Positions 34,396 to 46,142 of a stretch of 64,000 nt of DNA are shown in pieces. The position numbers and the translations under genes were made by a program. Origin of the DNA: Talinum fruticosum (lineage: Eukaryota > Streptophyta > Magnoliopsida > Caryophyllales > Talinaceae); NCBI GenBank assembly GCA_021018815.1, contig JAITYX010000003.1, forward strand, positions 496,001 to 560,000, written 5' to 3'. The notes below the pieces were generated by a model. That model did no database searches. It was not told the origin of the DNA and saw only the letters and a list, made by a program, of their open reading frames with translations. Within the stretch, counting starts at the first letter, position 1; every line of letters starts with the position of its first letter.

Positions 34396-36299
34396 ATTCA
34401 ATCAAACACTCAAACACTCAATCCATAAATTCGAGGTGGGTAGTCTTATACTCTAAATTAATAGTACTTTCAAAATTCAATTGAATTTTTGTGAATATTG
34501 AGTATCTTTATTGCGAAGAGACTTTGTAGTTGTTTAAAATTGAATTGAGAACTTAGAATGAAGTCGGGAAATAGATAGGGCTGAATTAGAACATAAGAGG
34601 AATTGATTAAGTTAAGGTTGAATCGGGAATCGAAGATTTTGATAGAGTTGGGCGGTTTAGGTCTAGGGAGTAATATGAGAATTTAAGTTAGTAATTAGGG
34701 ATGAAGAAGTCGTGATTTGAGTACCAATTATGGATGAATTGAGCCTTAGGGATTTCTTGAATTTTCGGCGTCAAAAAATAATTATTGATATTTAGAGACA
34801 ATGCTTTGGAATACGGATGAGAAGTGTGAGTTTATTTTGAGTAATGTACAATTGAGGTAGGAAAGTGGAGGGCGGGCGATTAGTAGGTTGAACTGAGTTT
34901 AGAACATATCTAAATCCTTGAGAACGAGTTAAACTTGAAGATAAGTGGAGCTAGAGGAAATTGAGTAATGAAGTAAGATTAAGCGTTATATGGCTAAATA
35001 TGAGCGAGAAAGAGTTTAATTAGTAATGTGGAGACATAAGATGAGAAATCGAGGTAAAGATGACGAGTTGTGAAGACTTTTGGGTGAAGTGGTGACTACT
35101 TGTAGTTATTGTGGCTCAAAAGAGTTTATTTACGGAATTCGTTGAGCTTGAAAAGGAATTGAGTTAAGGAGAAACAAATGTTGGAGTATAGAAAAGGAGC
35201 GGAAATTTGGAAGCATCAAAGGAGTATGTAACTATGTGGATTGATTATAGCTTTGAACATGAAGTGAGATGAGAATTACGCTCATAGGAGTAAGAGATTT
35301 GCGGGTGAATAGATACGAGATAAATATGAGTAGAGACTGGATCCTTGGGTGAATCCTTGAGATAAATATGCTAGCTTTGGATGTGGAGTCTTAGTATAGA
35401 GATGCTTGACTCTTGAAGTGACTTGATTCTAAAATAGTACTCAAAAGTTAGTTTTGAAAAGAGTTCAAATGTTTACGCAAAACAACGCTCGAGTATGATT
35501 CTTAAGAACTACTTTTCAAATTTGAAATGTGTTCTAAAGAAGTGAAACCGATTGAAAAAGTGAATTTAGAGGGGTGGCACGTGGTGCTATGCCTTCTACG
35601 ATATTAAATTGGTTTGAGATTGCGCACTACTAGAAAACGCAAATTTGCGACGGAAATAGCGACGGAATGGCGGCAAATAGCAACAGAATTTCGGCATTAG
35701 CTACGGAATCAGCGACGGAACACATCCGTCGCTGAAAAGCGAGTCGCTAAATATCAGCGACGGAAATTTTCAATTCCGTCGCTACTTAGTGACGGATTAG
35801 CGACGGGCACCATTTCCGTAGCTGATGGAAATCAGCGACGGAACGACATTCCGTCGCTGAATTAGCGACGGAATTGAGGGCTTTCCGTCGCTAATTAGCG
35901 ACAGAATATGGGGTTTCCGTCGCTATTTTTCGTCGCCGATTGGTACGGATCCATCGCCGATCCGTCGTTGTTCCGTCATTGTTCCATCAAAAATTCTAAA
36001 TATGGTTTTCTAATTATTCATTACCCTAGTATAGAAAATTATGAATGAATATACAAATCCACCATTCACATATGTGACACTTACATTTGGCATTTACATA
36101 TGCCGGCCACAAATAATTTATCAAAGTTGGATATAAAAATCCAACTTACATGTTCAACATCATCAACAACCATAACATACTTAAAACAAATTCACAAGTT
36201 CAACACAACAAACAAACAATAACTCACAAGAAACCTCAAACACATTTAAATAGTTCGCAAAGTGGTGATCACCAATATATACAAAAGTTCACATTTGAA

Positions 36300-36356
36300 T
36301 TCACTCATCCTCATCCTCATCCTCATCCTCATCCTCTTCCTCATCCTCATCCTCTT
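36300..36356. repeat. (CATCCT)n microsatellite
   Basis: About nine hexamer units with a few CTTCCT variants lie inside the CACTA element. Confidence 0.9.
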
Positions 36357-37639
36357 TTGGTTCCGCCTCTACCTCTCTCCATTTTTCTATACATAAACAA
36401 GTAATTCACACTATTAGTAAACATCCAACGGTTCAAGTGATTTCATATAAAACAACATATATTCTTGAGCCAATTTACATAAAAAACTGTAGCTTATGTA
36501 ATGAGGGCTGTGAGAACAACGAAACTGTGATTATAAATATTTCGAGATGAGCTTTTCAATATATATTTTTGAAAATTGAGTGCCTACATTACATGATATG
36601 GACCTTTGAGCCAATTTACATAACATGTGATCATCAAGTTGACAATTATATGAAAGGTTTGGTTGAATAATAAGAGAGGGCAGAGGTTCCTCCAGGCCTC
36701 GGTTGGCTAATGTTTTAAATGTTGAAAGGGAACTAAATGGAACCATATAAACTGTCTATTTCAAACAAATAAAAAAAATAGAAAAAATTGTTTTAGATGA
36801 TCATTTTTTGCCCTTTTGGCTTGGTTAAGGCCAATACCTATTCCCCTTTTGCTTTCTCTTCCTAGCTACTATTATTTTCTTGTATACACATTAGAATAAT
36901 GGAAAGTTATTGATTTATGTCGATAAGGTCAGTTAGCTACTTATTCATATATATGTATATATGGTTCTTTTTACCCGATTAATTAGAAAAGTCGTAGATT
37001 GTAATAAGTTTCGGATAAACAATATAATAAAATATAAACCGATATACTAAAGATCAGTCAATTCCAACTAAAATCATTAAAGAAAAGTGACATAAAAGCA
37101 ATGAAATATTCCCCCAAGATGGGACAAAAGTGCATATGGTAGTACAAGGAATTTGTTAATTAACTTTCTAAATTCGAGAAAGTGGATTGGGTATCATTTT
37201 CATTCATTTCTATTATACCAATCATTAAGTGATAATCTTGGTCATTAGAAAGACAAAAAGCCTTATCATTATGACAATAATCATTCAACAAAACGTTCTT
37301 CAAAGTTCCAAAAAGAGTTGGCATGTCTTTAAGACAATGTATATTTCAAAATTTATTACTATAATGACACTTATCCATTAATCAAGTTATTTATCTCTTA
37401 TAGCAGTCGTTATATCAACAAATCAAGACCAAACAAGGCCCATTCTAACACATTGTGTATGTAAAAAAAGAATAAGTTCACACCTAATTAGCATAAATAA
37501 ACTCATATACATATAATTAAACTTATCATACGAGTAAAGCAATCATACCTATAAACATACCTAATTAGCGTGAACAACCTCACACAAATAAACAACAAAC
37601 AATTACACATATATAAATCACAAAAACCATTTCCCTCAA

Positions 37640-38310
37640 CTTCAACAATAATGTCCAACAAATCCAACATAATTGCACATTTTTCTATTCATATTCATCC
37701 ACAATCAACATTAATTTCCACCAAATTACATATATTCGTCAATTTCAGCTTACATTTTTTAAAACCCTAAATTTAACTTCAATAACATTTACTCCATAAA
37801 CAACACAATTGCACACTTTTCTATTCAAATTCATCCACAAACAACATTAATTTCCACTAAATTACATATATTCGTCAATTTCAAGTGACAATGTTCAAAA
37901 CCCTAAATTTAACTTTAATAACATTTACTCCATAACCAACACAATTGCACATTTTTCTTCTCAAATTCATTCACAAACAACATTAATTCCCACCAAAGTA
38001 CATATATTCGTCAATTTCAAGTTATATTTTTAAAACCCTAAATTTAACTTTAATAACATTTACTCCATAAACAACACAATTTCACATTTTTCTTCTCAAA
38101 TTCATTCACAAACAACATTAATTCCCACCAAAGTACATATATTCGTCAATTTCAAGTTACATTTTTTAAAACCCTAAATTTAACTTTAATAACATTTACT
38201 CCATAAACAACACAATTTCACATTTTTCTTCTCAAATTCATTCACAAACAACATTAATTTCCAACAAATTACATATATTCATCAATTTCAACTTCAATTT
38301 TGTAAAACCA
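37640..38310. repeat. ~135-bp tandem repeat array (about 5 copies)
   Basis: Each unit contains 'aacattaatttccac', 'acatatattcgtcaattt' and 'aaaaccctaaatttaac'. The last word recurs at about 37762, 37897, 38033 and 38169, giving a period of 135-136 bp. It is internal to the CACTA element. Confidence 0.9.
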
Positions 38311-38340
38311 TAAATCTACAAAAAATCAACACAAGCATAC

Positions 38341-38640
38341 CTCAAAATTATGGGCGGCACAGGCGGAGACGGCGAAGGTCGGGCGTGTGGCGGCAGCGGC
38401 GGTGGTGCGTCGGCGGCGTCCTCCACCCGAGCGCGAGCGGCGGTGCGGGGTCGGGCCAAACCAAGGCTGAACGGTGGTTATTCGGCCTTGGTGGTCCTCA
38501 GCCGGCGGCGGAAGGGCGCGGCCGGCTGCAGGCTGCGGGCGTAGTCGCCGGCGGTGGCGGCTATTGGCGGTGGTGAATCGGCGGGCGTAGTCGCACTCGC
38601 TCTCGCTCTCGCTCTCTCTGTTTGCGCGGATAAATCCCGA
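38341..38640. other. GC-rich block inside the CACTA element
   Basis: An abrupt switch to about 70% GC occurs here, with gcg/ggc runs and a (CTCGCT) repeat at 38595-38620. It encodes Gly/Ala/Arg-rich ORFs in two frames, typical of low-complexity GC DNA. It could be a captured gene fragment, but no domain is recognisable. Confidence 0.6.
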
Positions 38641-40554
38641 GCGGCGAAGCCGGTTACGGATTTATGTGTAATTAGCGATGGAATCTTCCGTCGCTAATTA
38701 GTAAATTAAATTTTTTCCCGCCGGAGTTTTGTAATGTCCACCAGCGACGGCTTAGCGACGGAATATTCCGTCGCCAAAATCAGCGACGGAATATTCCGTC
38801 GCTAAGCCGTCGTTGACCCCAAAATAGCGACGGATGTCATGTTCTGTCGTTAATTCCGTCGGTGGATGAACCAGGTGGCATTTTGTGTCGGTGTCCGTTG
38901 CTTGATTCCGTCGCTATCGGGCGACGGAGTTGTTTCCGTCGCTCATTTCCGTCGCTATTTTATAGTTTTGTAGTAGTGGCGGTTCAAAACCAAGTTTGAT
39001 AAGTGATTGTGATCACTTTAGTTTTGAATGGATTTTGGGCTAAGGATTGTTTAGACCGAGAGGAAGGAGGTGGTTGTGCGCATCGGGCCACGGGGTCCTC
39101 GCGTATTAGGATGCCCATCAACCAGAGAGGTTGATTCTTGCACGATAAGGAAAACAGAGCCTTCCAGGTATTTGACTAGAGATAGGTCCCCGTAACCTGA
39201 GTCAAGGGGTCGCGCTCCCGAGAAAACTGTCCGGTGCTAGTTCAATTGTCTAAAGACCAGAAAGAATTTTCAGTTGCTAAGCGAAAGTGTTTGAAAGAAA
39301 GTGTAGGTGGTTGCACCATCTTCTTTAGAGTTGATTCAATTCTAAAAGAGTTGCTAATGATTACTGAAACCGTGACTTTAAATGATTGAAGTATTACGAT
39401 CTTTACGTTGCAAATGATTTCAAGGGATTTCACTTGTAAAGTATATACATTTGTATTATGTTATTATGCTTTTACCGATTTCATTATTATGAGTAGTATG
39501 TGTAAAGAATTTCCATTTTAAGAGTGTAAGACTCTCTAGTGAGCGCGTGGTTTGCTCACCCCCACAAATTTCCCCTTTTTCCCTCCCATTGTTGCAGGTA
39601 CACTCTTAAGAGATATATGCGGTACGTAGCGTATTCGGGACTCCCACTTATTACTTGTTTTCTGTTTGTTAAGTGATTCAAGTGGTGGACCTGCATTTTT
39701 ATATTTCAAATTGTTGTACTTTGTAATTTCGTTCATATAGTTGTACTAGATGTATAATGAACCATTTAGGTTATTTTAAGTTTCATCGCATGATTGATTG
39801 GACTCGGGCGTGTGCCCATTGAGTTGTATACTTTGAGCATGTAGCTCGTCGAGTTATATTATGGTTTTGAGTAGGGTTTTAAGGCTTTAAGCCTAGGGGA
39901 TAGTCCTTATTACAAAGTTTCGAAATGTTTAGAAAACTTCTAGACATTGGGGAAAATTTCCTTCCTTACCTTTAAGTTGGATTTAGACAGCCAAGTCAAC
40001 ACCTCATTGAGCCTTGGGAGTTCCTTTGAGGAACTCTAGTGATGTAATACTCCTACGGTGGGTCTTTGGGGTGTTACACTAGGGCACGCATTTGAATTTA
40101 ATTGAATCTGTTTTAGAGGTACTTTTGACCATGGTTCTTTGATTGAACCGTAGTCAAAAGTCCTCATATCTCAATTAATCTCCTCCCCCTTTCTCCCTCT
40201 TATCCCCCTCATTTCTCGGATTTAAAACCGCCCCCACTCTCTCTCTCTCTTCCTCCAGGCGCTGCGTCAATGGCAACCAAGGCTCTCTATGTCTCTCTTC
40301 CTCTAGCTCCGATGTCAATTGCAATAAAGGCTCTCTCTCTCTCTCTCTTCCTCCAGCGTCTGCGTTAATGTAACCAAGGCTTTGTTGCCGTCAATGGCCA
40401 GCTCATCCCGATCTTTAAGAGAGCGCTAATTCCTCCTCCTCTTCGCTCGTTTTCGCTCCAAATCTCCGTCCATGCCCAAGCTCCGCCGCCGTCGCCGCGA
40501 GGAGCGAGCAGGATGCCTTACTCGTCGAGCCTCCGCCTTGGTTCATAATCCTCC

Positions 40555-40555
<1 letters not shown>

Positions 40556-40592
<37 letters not shown>
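40556..40592. repeat. (CT)n microsatellite in the outer CACTA-like element
   Basis: About 36 bp of CTCTCT, with another CT-rich stretch at 40228-40255 and at 40330-40350. Confidence 0.9.
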
Positions 40593-40594
<2 letters not shown>

Positions 40595-41384
40595 GAGACA
40601 ATGAGATTTAAGAGGCGGATTAATTATGCCTCCATGGTTCCTTGTTAGATGTTTTGATTTTGCCTTTTGTTACGATTTTGCTTGGGTTCTATCCTCTTAG
40701 ATTTACGGGTTTTAACTCATTTTTCTCAACAATTTGTTCTAATTTTGCTTCCATGGTTCGTTGTTAGACTTGTAATTGAAAAGTCTGAAGTCTTTTGGAT
40801 CTTCGTTGTTAGATGTGTAATTGAAGAGTTGAAGTCTCTTGGATCCTCACATTCCGATTCTTTTCATGATGCCGAGTGAAGAAGGTTGTTTCATTTGAGG
40901 TGATTAATTAGTTTAGATCTGATTCGTTCTTGCCTTGTAATCTTCAAGGTTCTAGGAAATTTATCAAAATTCCCCTTTAACAATTTCATATGTATTTAGA
41001 TCTTATTTGTTTTTGTTACTCGGTTTTTTTCTTCCATTTTAGTTTTAGTTTTAGATCAAAAAGTTTTCAGATTTAAAAGTTCTCTATTTTTTAAAAAAAT
41101 TCAAACGTATGACACCGGTTCTTTGGAAGAAGCTGTCGTCATAGGTGACAAAACCGTCATTATAGCTGACCTATGACGATGGTTATCCTGAGAGAACCAT
41201 CATTATAGGTGACCTATGACGATGGTTCCTTAGAAGAATCATCGTCATAAGTGTTGTTTTACTACTATTTTTGAACCGCAATAAAAGATGCTACATACAA
41301 CGACGGCCACATACACGATGGCGGTTAACCGTCATTAAAGGTTGTTTTTAACCGTAGTTAAAAGTGGTTTACGTAGTAGTGGTT

Positions 41385-42412
41385 GATCCTAAGTTAATTG
41401 TTATTGTTTCCCCTCTATTATTGGTGAGCAATTTTCATGATCTTCCATAACTTTTATTAATTATTTAAGGATTTCTTGTTCATCATTAGAGGCAAAACAA
41501 TGAAGAATAGGAGGAGGCAAAGAGTTAGCGGAAAGAATTATCTTATTAAATGAAGAAATGAGTACATCGAACTCGAAATGGAAATTGCAGAAGATGAACT
41601 AACAAAATTAGAAATAGAAACAACAACCCTAGTATTAGACTTAGAAATAGACTGCTCTCCTAAAATGACACTAAGTTCTTGGCCTTCCACGGCATCAATC
41701 CAAGTGATATGCTTGGACCCTTCGGTGTCGACATAGGTAATGAACTTGGACGGATCAAAGCTGTAGGTGCGACATAGCTTGGGACAGTATTGAAACCAAG
41801 TTTCTTTCTAGACTTTTCTCATGTCCGAATAATAGACCAAAAATGTTGCTCTCGGCCAGATTGGTCCAAACTTGTGCGGATTGTTCCTTCTCGAGGAGGT
41901 AGGTTGCTTCTTTTTCTAACACATGGCAGTCACTAAAGACTTCTAAATCAGGTACTATAATCCCCTTCTCTTTTATATAATAAAGCTCGGGAAAACCATA
42001 GTAGGGGAAGTCATCCCGTTCTTTTAGGAATTGCCCATTTAGAGTACGAGGATAAGGTTTGATGGAGCGGACTGTGAGGGGTTCGAGTCCTCCTAGTTTG
42101 TGTTTCCCACTTAGCTTTGGCTATTTTCTTAGTAGTTGGATGATAGCCTAGTCTTAACTCGTAGCTATTGGTGGGCTCAAAGGGTGGAAAGATTGGGTGG
42201 TATGCCCTCTTGCCCATAGCTAAGCTAGAAAAATACCCCTTCTTCCTTAGCATAGAATGGACACTAGGGTTGACATAAGGATTGAAATTAAAATGTGCTT
42301 CATCCTTTTCTACAACAGCGACTGTCTCAAATCTATAATGTTCCTCATCACCAATGTCATGCTCGATTTCAACAACGAGACTCTTTAGAGGTGATGGAGG
42401 TGCAAATGTCAT
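41385..42412 (-). pseudogene. Tat polyprotein linker between protease and RT
   Basis: The open part 42412-42011 on the minus strand contains 'HSMLRKKGYFSSLAMGK', resembling the 'RK.GY.PG.GLGK' glycine-rich (G-patch-like) stretch seen in this region of Tat/Ogre proteins. It is followed by 'LRLGYHPTTKKIAKAKWET'. Key glycines are lost. Downstream the frame decays until the CACTA insertion. Confidence 0.55.
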
Positions 42413-42450
42413 CTCCTTTGACGGTTACTACTTAACGTTTGATAATCATT

Positions 42451-42867
42451 TTAACTTTCTAATGTAGTGTAGAGGGCACTTGCTTGGTGGTCGTGTAACC
42501 AAGGGCATCCTAGAACAAGGTTGAAAGTGGCTGGAATGTCTAGAACTTGGAAGTCAATATTTTTCACTACTGGCTCGACAATGATCGGAAGAGTCACTGT
42601 TCCCAAAATTGTTCTTTTGGAATTATCATAGTCTCGAAGATGAAAAGTTTTCTTAAAGAGTTGTTGCTCTCTAATGCCCGACCTTTTCGTAGTTCTCCAT
42701 GGGTAGACATTTATGGCATATCCATTATCCACTAAGGTTAGAGGGATAAACTTGTTAATACAATTTATAGTTAAGTCAAGGGCATTATTGTGTGCAATGG
42801 CTTCTCCAAGTAGGTCATTCTTGTCAAATGTGATGGCTTCATCCCCATTATTGACCAATACTACCAC
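42451..42867 (-). pseudogene. gypsy aspartic protease (Tat element)
   Basis: The open frame of 138 codons contains 'PLTLVDNGYAINVYPW', in which the catalytic D-S/T-G is replaced by D-N-G, and later 'NIDFQVLDIPATFNLVLG' followed by 'CPWLH'. These are the standard protease motifs of Tat-type gypsy elements. The DNG may be natural for this group, in which DNGS is common, but the following Ser is also lost (Tyr here). Confidence 0.85.
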
Positions 42868-42899
42868 ATCCTAAGGCGAAGTTTCGGGAGAGACCTCAA

Positions 42900-44520
42900 T
42901 CTTACGAAGTACATCAATTAAGACATGCTTATGCTTTTGGGGGCGTATAAGTTGTCGGATGGAAATGTTAGCCTTGAGTTTGTAAAGTCTGTTTCGGGAT
43001 TGGGTCTTCTTCTTGAACAACTTCTTTTTCTTTTGGGGTTTCTTGAGTCTGTTGTGGACCCATTGGTGTATTACATTGTTTAGATATGGTACGAAACTGG
43101 ATTTTAGGACTCTTTAGTTCTTCCCGAAGTCATCTTCTTCTAAGGGTGGTGTGCACCGGAAGTTATCATCACTATCATCTTTAGCCTCTTAGCAATCTTC
43201 TTTATCACTTACTCACAATCCATGGAATTCTGGTTTTAGGGAACGTCGGCTAACAAGTGTTTTGGACTTATTGATGTCTTGAATGAAGACAGATGGATCC
43301 TACTAACTTAGAATGGATTTAGAAAAGATAACTAAGGTACGATTGGGTTGTTGTTATTGGGTTTACGAGCGGCCTTAGGGAGAGGAAGTTAAAGGTTGTG
43401 GAACATACTCTAATTTGTTTTTAAATTTCCAACACTATTCCCGATCGTGTCCTCGTGCACGTTGGTACTTACGAGAATTTTCCTGCGTCCTAGTTTTTCT
43501 ATTGTTCCCAATTTCTTATTCTACTCTTATAGGCGGCAACTCAATCACCCCTTTAGATAATAGATGGTCAAGGGCTTCAGCATAAGTAGTATCTAGAGGA
43601 GTGTAGTCATAATACCTATTAAGGACATTGACATCCGCACCCTGCTAGTATTGTCTTGATTAGAGGTTTTTGTTGTCTTTGGATTGATAATTACCTCTAT
43701 ATCCAGCCACAACTTTTGTGGTCATGGCAGGCAACTCTTCTTCTATAAGCATGTTTACATCTCTAAGGGTTGTGAAGCTTATAAATGGTAGGCATTTGAG
43801 ATGTTGGTTATAAGCGAGGCCAAAGATTCTTCACATCAATTCTAACTTGGTCCTTCTCGGAAGGTCGCTCCACCAAATTGGCGGCCTTTGCCCGTCCATT
43901 TGGTGAGGAAGTCGAGTAAAGCTCTCTTTCCCTCCTTATTTGATCAACTCCAAGTCTCTAAGGGTGACAGGTAAATAAGTCTTATAGGAGTATTGGTATA
44001 GGAATTCTTGACATAGATCGTTCCAATTGGTCACATTTGCGTGGGTCAACTACATTGTGCCATTTCACTACATCACTATCGAATGTCTATGAGAAGATGA
44101 TATGGTAAGTGTCTTCAGGTACATTTTTAAGAGTCATTGCTCCTAAGCGAGTTGTGAACATAATGATGGGGATTTTCGGAATCACGAAACTTGATATCCG
44201 GCATAGGAAACTTTGGAGGTAACTTTCCTTTAAGGATTGAAGTGAATCCCGTGAGATCAAAGTAGTGACTCTTCAATATGGAGGATTCCATTAACATTTG
44301 GTCTATCTGATCTATGCGTGGATGAACCGGTGTTGTGTGCATCGAAGTTGGTCGCACTGGTGTAGATCAAGGTGTAAAGCAAAGGAAAGAGGTACTTGGA
44401 TTCCTTGCTGAGGAGTTCTAACCTTTTGGAGCTTAGATTTCGACAAAACTCAATGGCGGTAGGCTTCCTTATTACGCAACCCAAAGGATAACTACTTAGG
44501 ACCATGTGTAGGAACACCAA
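42900..44520 (-). pseudogene. gypsy gag (Tat element), strongly decayed
   Basis: The recognisable part is 'GKLPPKFPMPDIKFRDSENP' (about 44235-44175) followed by 'HHYVHN', the start of the retrotransposon gag domain. The frames 44127-44357 and 44257-44520 are its pieces. The rest down to 42900 shows only broken gag-like sequence with many stops. Confidence 0.75.
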
Positions 44521-44619
44521 TTTTTGGGAGGAAGGGACTCAAGTGCACGACCCGAAGAAACTAAGAAAGAAAGAATGCTTTTATTTGGATGCACAAAAGA
44601 AATGGAAAGCGATCGAAAT

Positions 44620-45060
44620 GGAATAACTTAGTTTGGGATGATTTTTAATTTAGCTACTTGCCAAATAGAATGCAAAAATGGATTCACCTAATTAAAGATG
44701 AATTCATTTTGGCTAAAATGCAAAATTGGAATACATAAATGGGCTTATCTAATGAGGGATGCATTTATTTTTTGGCTAAATGCAAAATGAATGCATAAAT
44801 AAACTCACCTAATTTGAGATAAATTTATTTTTTGGCTAAATACAAAATTGAATGCATAAATGTACTCACCTAATTCGAGATGAATTTATTTTTGGCTAAA
44901 TACAAAATGAAATGTAAATATGGACCCACCTAATTTTTAATGAATTTATTTTTTAGCTAAATGCAAAATTGAATGTATAAATGGACTCACCTAATTTGAG
45001 ATGAGTTTATTTTTTGGCTAAATGTAAAATGAAATGTAAATATGGACACACCTAATTTGA
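44620..45060. repeat. ~60-bp tandem repeat array (about 6-7 copies)
   Basis: The unit contains 'tcacctaatttgagatgaat', 'ttattttttggctaaat' and 'gcaaaat.gaatg.ataaatgg'. The array starts weakly near 44640 and ends where the LTR-matching sequence begins at 45060. It sits where the 3' end of the Tat 5' LTR, the PBS and the leader would be. Confidence 0.88.
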
Positions 45061-46142
45061 GAGGTTTAAAAGTAGACTCTATCGGTCTAGAATCGAGAAT
45101 CTAGATGCTGAGGGCAAAGGTACGAAATATAGGGATAAGCCCTTCCATTTCGCCCGTCAACAAATGACCTCTACTAATTTGAGATATGAGTTTAAAAAGA
45201 TGTGTTTCAAACAAGCATACAACAAGCGAATACTGGAATTTAAGTCAACCAAGGCATGTGAATAAAGTTATAAAAGACAAATAAGAAAGCAATAAAGGAA
45301 AACGATAAAGAAAGAGGTAAAGGAAAGCAAATAAAAATAAATTACAGTGGGCCATTAGGAATTGAAAATGATAGCATATTTGTATCAACAATACGGAAAG
45401 TGATAAAATGAGATAACTAGATAAATAGTTAAAAGGTGTAAAGGAATTGAACGCCTTAGGTTGTCCCACTTGCTGATCTTGATCTTGAACCGGATCTAGA
45501 AGTGTGAAGGTGGGTTAATGAGTACATAAAGAGGCTTTTTATGAAGTTTGCCAAAGGTAGAGTGATTTATGGGAATGATGAAGCCTAGAGGATCGAATAA
45601 GATGATAATATAGTAGTGAGGGTTAGTTGAAAGGAACAAAAGATATTAGAATACCATGAAGCATTCAGTAGCTCTTGGTAAAATTTCAGTAGAGTTTGCT
45701 AAGCGACCATCCAAAAATCAGCAATGAACCGGCCAAAAATCAGAAAAAATTGGATCAAATCGCCTGGAATCTGAAATCCCATGGGTAGGGTCGATAATCG
45801 CGGTGCCGGCCTTAAAACGATGTTATTTGGTCAAACAAACCTTCCGTGTTGTAGCTAGTCTACTGGAATAAAACACAGCTGGCTATGTACGGTGTCGTTT
45901 TATGCTTGTTGGCTTCCATGTCTTGATTGGACGCTTAGAGAAAAACACAACGCTTTGGCAAAAATTCTCTTGAAGCGCAGCACCGACCAGTGCGACATCA
46001 TACGAGACAAATTGAGCTCCGTGTCTCGGTTAGACGCCGAAGATGAAACGTAACGTTTAGCAATCAGCAAGGCTTGATGTGCGGCACTGGCCAAACATTG
46101 ACTTGGAGCATTGACCCGAGGCTTGGACCAGTTAAAAGAAAA
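45061..46142 (-). mobile_element. 5' LTR fragment of the Tat element
   Basis: It matches the 3' LTR at about 22900-24110 in the same orientation ('ggtacgaaatatagggataagcc', 'aaggcatgtgaataaagtta', 'ttgatcttgaaccggatc', 'acttggagcattgaccc'), broken to stay short here. It lacks about 110 bp at one end (replaced by the 60-bp repeats) and about 150-190 bp at the other (joined to a copia LTR at 46143). Confidence 0.75.

Larger units (their letters stand above)
35625..38978. mobile_element. CACTA transposon, non-autonomous (3354 bp)
   Basis: The left TIR is CACTACTAGAAAACG and the right TIR, read inward, is CACTACTACAAAACT. The 3-bp duplication GCG flanks it (35622-35624 and 38979-38981). Subterminal arrays of 'agcgacggaa' and 'ttccgtcgct' occur in both orientations at 35640-35965 and 38670-38960. 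No transposase ORF is seen. The interior carries tandem repeats and a GC-rich block. Confidence 0.92.
33552..40078 (-). mobile_element. large solo LTR (about 3.2 kb without its insert)
   Basis: The ends are TATAAGACC on the left and GGTGTTACA on the right, i.e. TGTAACACC read on the minus strand, a common plant gypsy LTR start. The 5-bp duplication CTAGG flanks it (33547-33551 and 40079-40083). No internal coding region or second LTR is present, so it is a solo LTR left by LTR-LTR recombination. On the minus strand a TATA (GAGTATAAGAC, about 34454-34444) precedes a CT-rich 450-bp block, consistent with U3-R-U5 order on the minus strand. It is interrupted by the CACTA element at 35625-38978. 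Confidence 0.78.
33301..41381. mobile_element. CACTA-like transposon split by nested insertions
   Basis: The left end (TAGTACTACAAAAATCACTT) and the right end (read inward: CACTACTACGTAAACCACTT) are imperfect TIRs that continue 'ttaac.acgg'. A 3-bp target duplication GTT flanks it (33298-33300 and 41382-41384). The host sequence on both sides is the Tat element. Its own DNA is only 33301-33551 plus 40084-41381 (about 1.55 kb), with subterminal repeats 'tatgacgatggttc', CT-rich tracts (40230-40360, 40556-40592) and a GC-rich block (40470-40520) but no transposase. It is non-autonomous. Confidence 0.78.
22826..46142 (-). mobile_element. giant Ty3/gypsy element of the Tat (Ogre/Retand-like) group
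   Basis: On the minus strand the order is: 5' LTR fragment (46142-45061), tandem repeats, gag (about 44520-42900), protease (42867-42451), linker (42412-41385), an 8.1-kb insertion (41381-33301), RT and RNase H (33235-31887), a second RNase H (about 31835-31420), integrase (31150-30300), two plus-strand ORF relics (29500-24800), PPT (24309) and 3' LTR. Without the insertion it is about 15 kb. The second RNase H and the antisense ORFs after pol are reported traits of the Tat lineage. All genes carry stops. Confidence 0.8.

Noticed and set aside
33878..34401. Three overlapping minus-strand ORFs rich in Ser/Leu/Pro
   Set aside because: They arise from one GA/CT-rich block in a solo LTR; frames overlap fully and none has a recognisable domain.
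37760..38180. CCCTAAA words suggesting interstitial telomere
   Set aside because: There is only one telo-box per 135-bp unit, not tandem TTTAGGG repeats.
38350..38576. Gly/Ala/Arg-rich ORFs in two frames
   Set aside because: GC-rich low-complexity DNA inside a non-autonomous CACTA element; both frames are open for composition reasons.
35640..38960. CRISPR-like regular repeats (agcgacggaa)
   Set aside because: The words occur in both orientations with irregular spacing and no unique spacers of constant size; they are subterminal repeats of a CACTA transposon.
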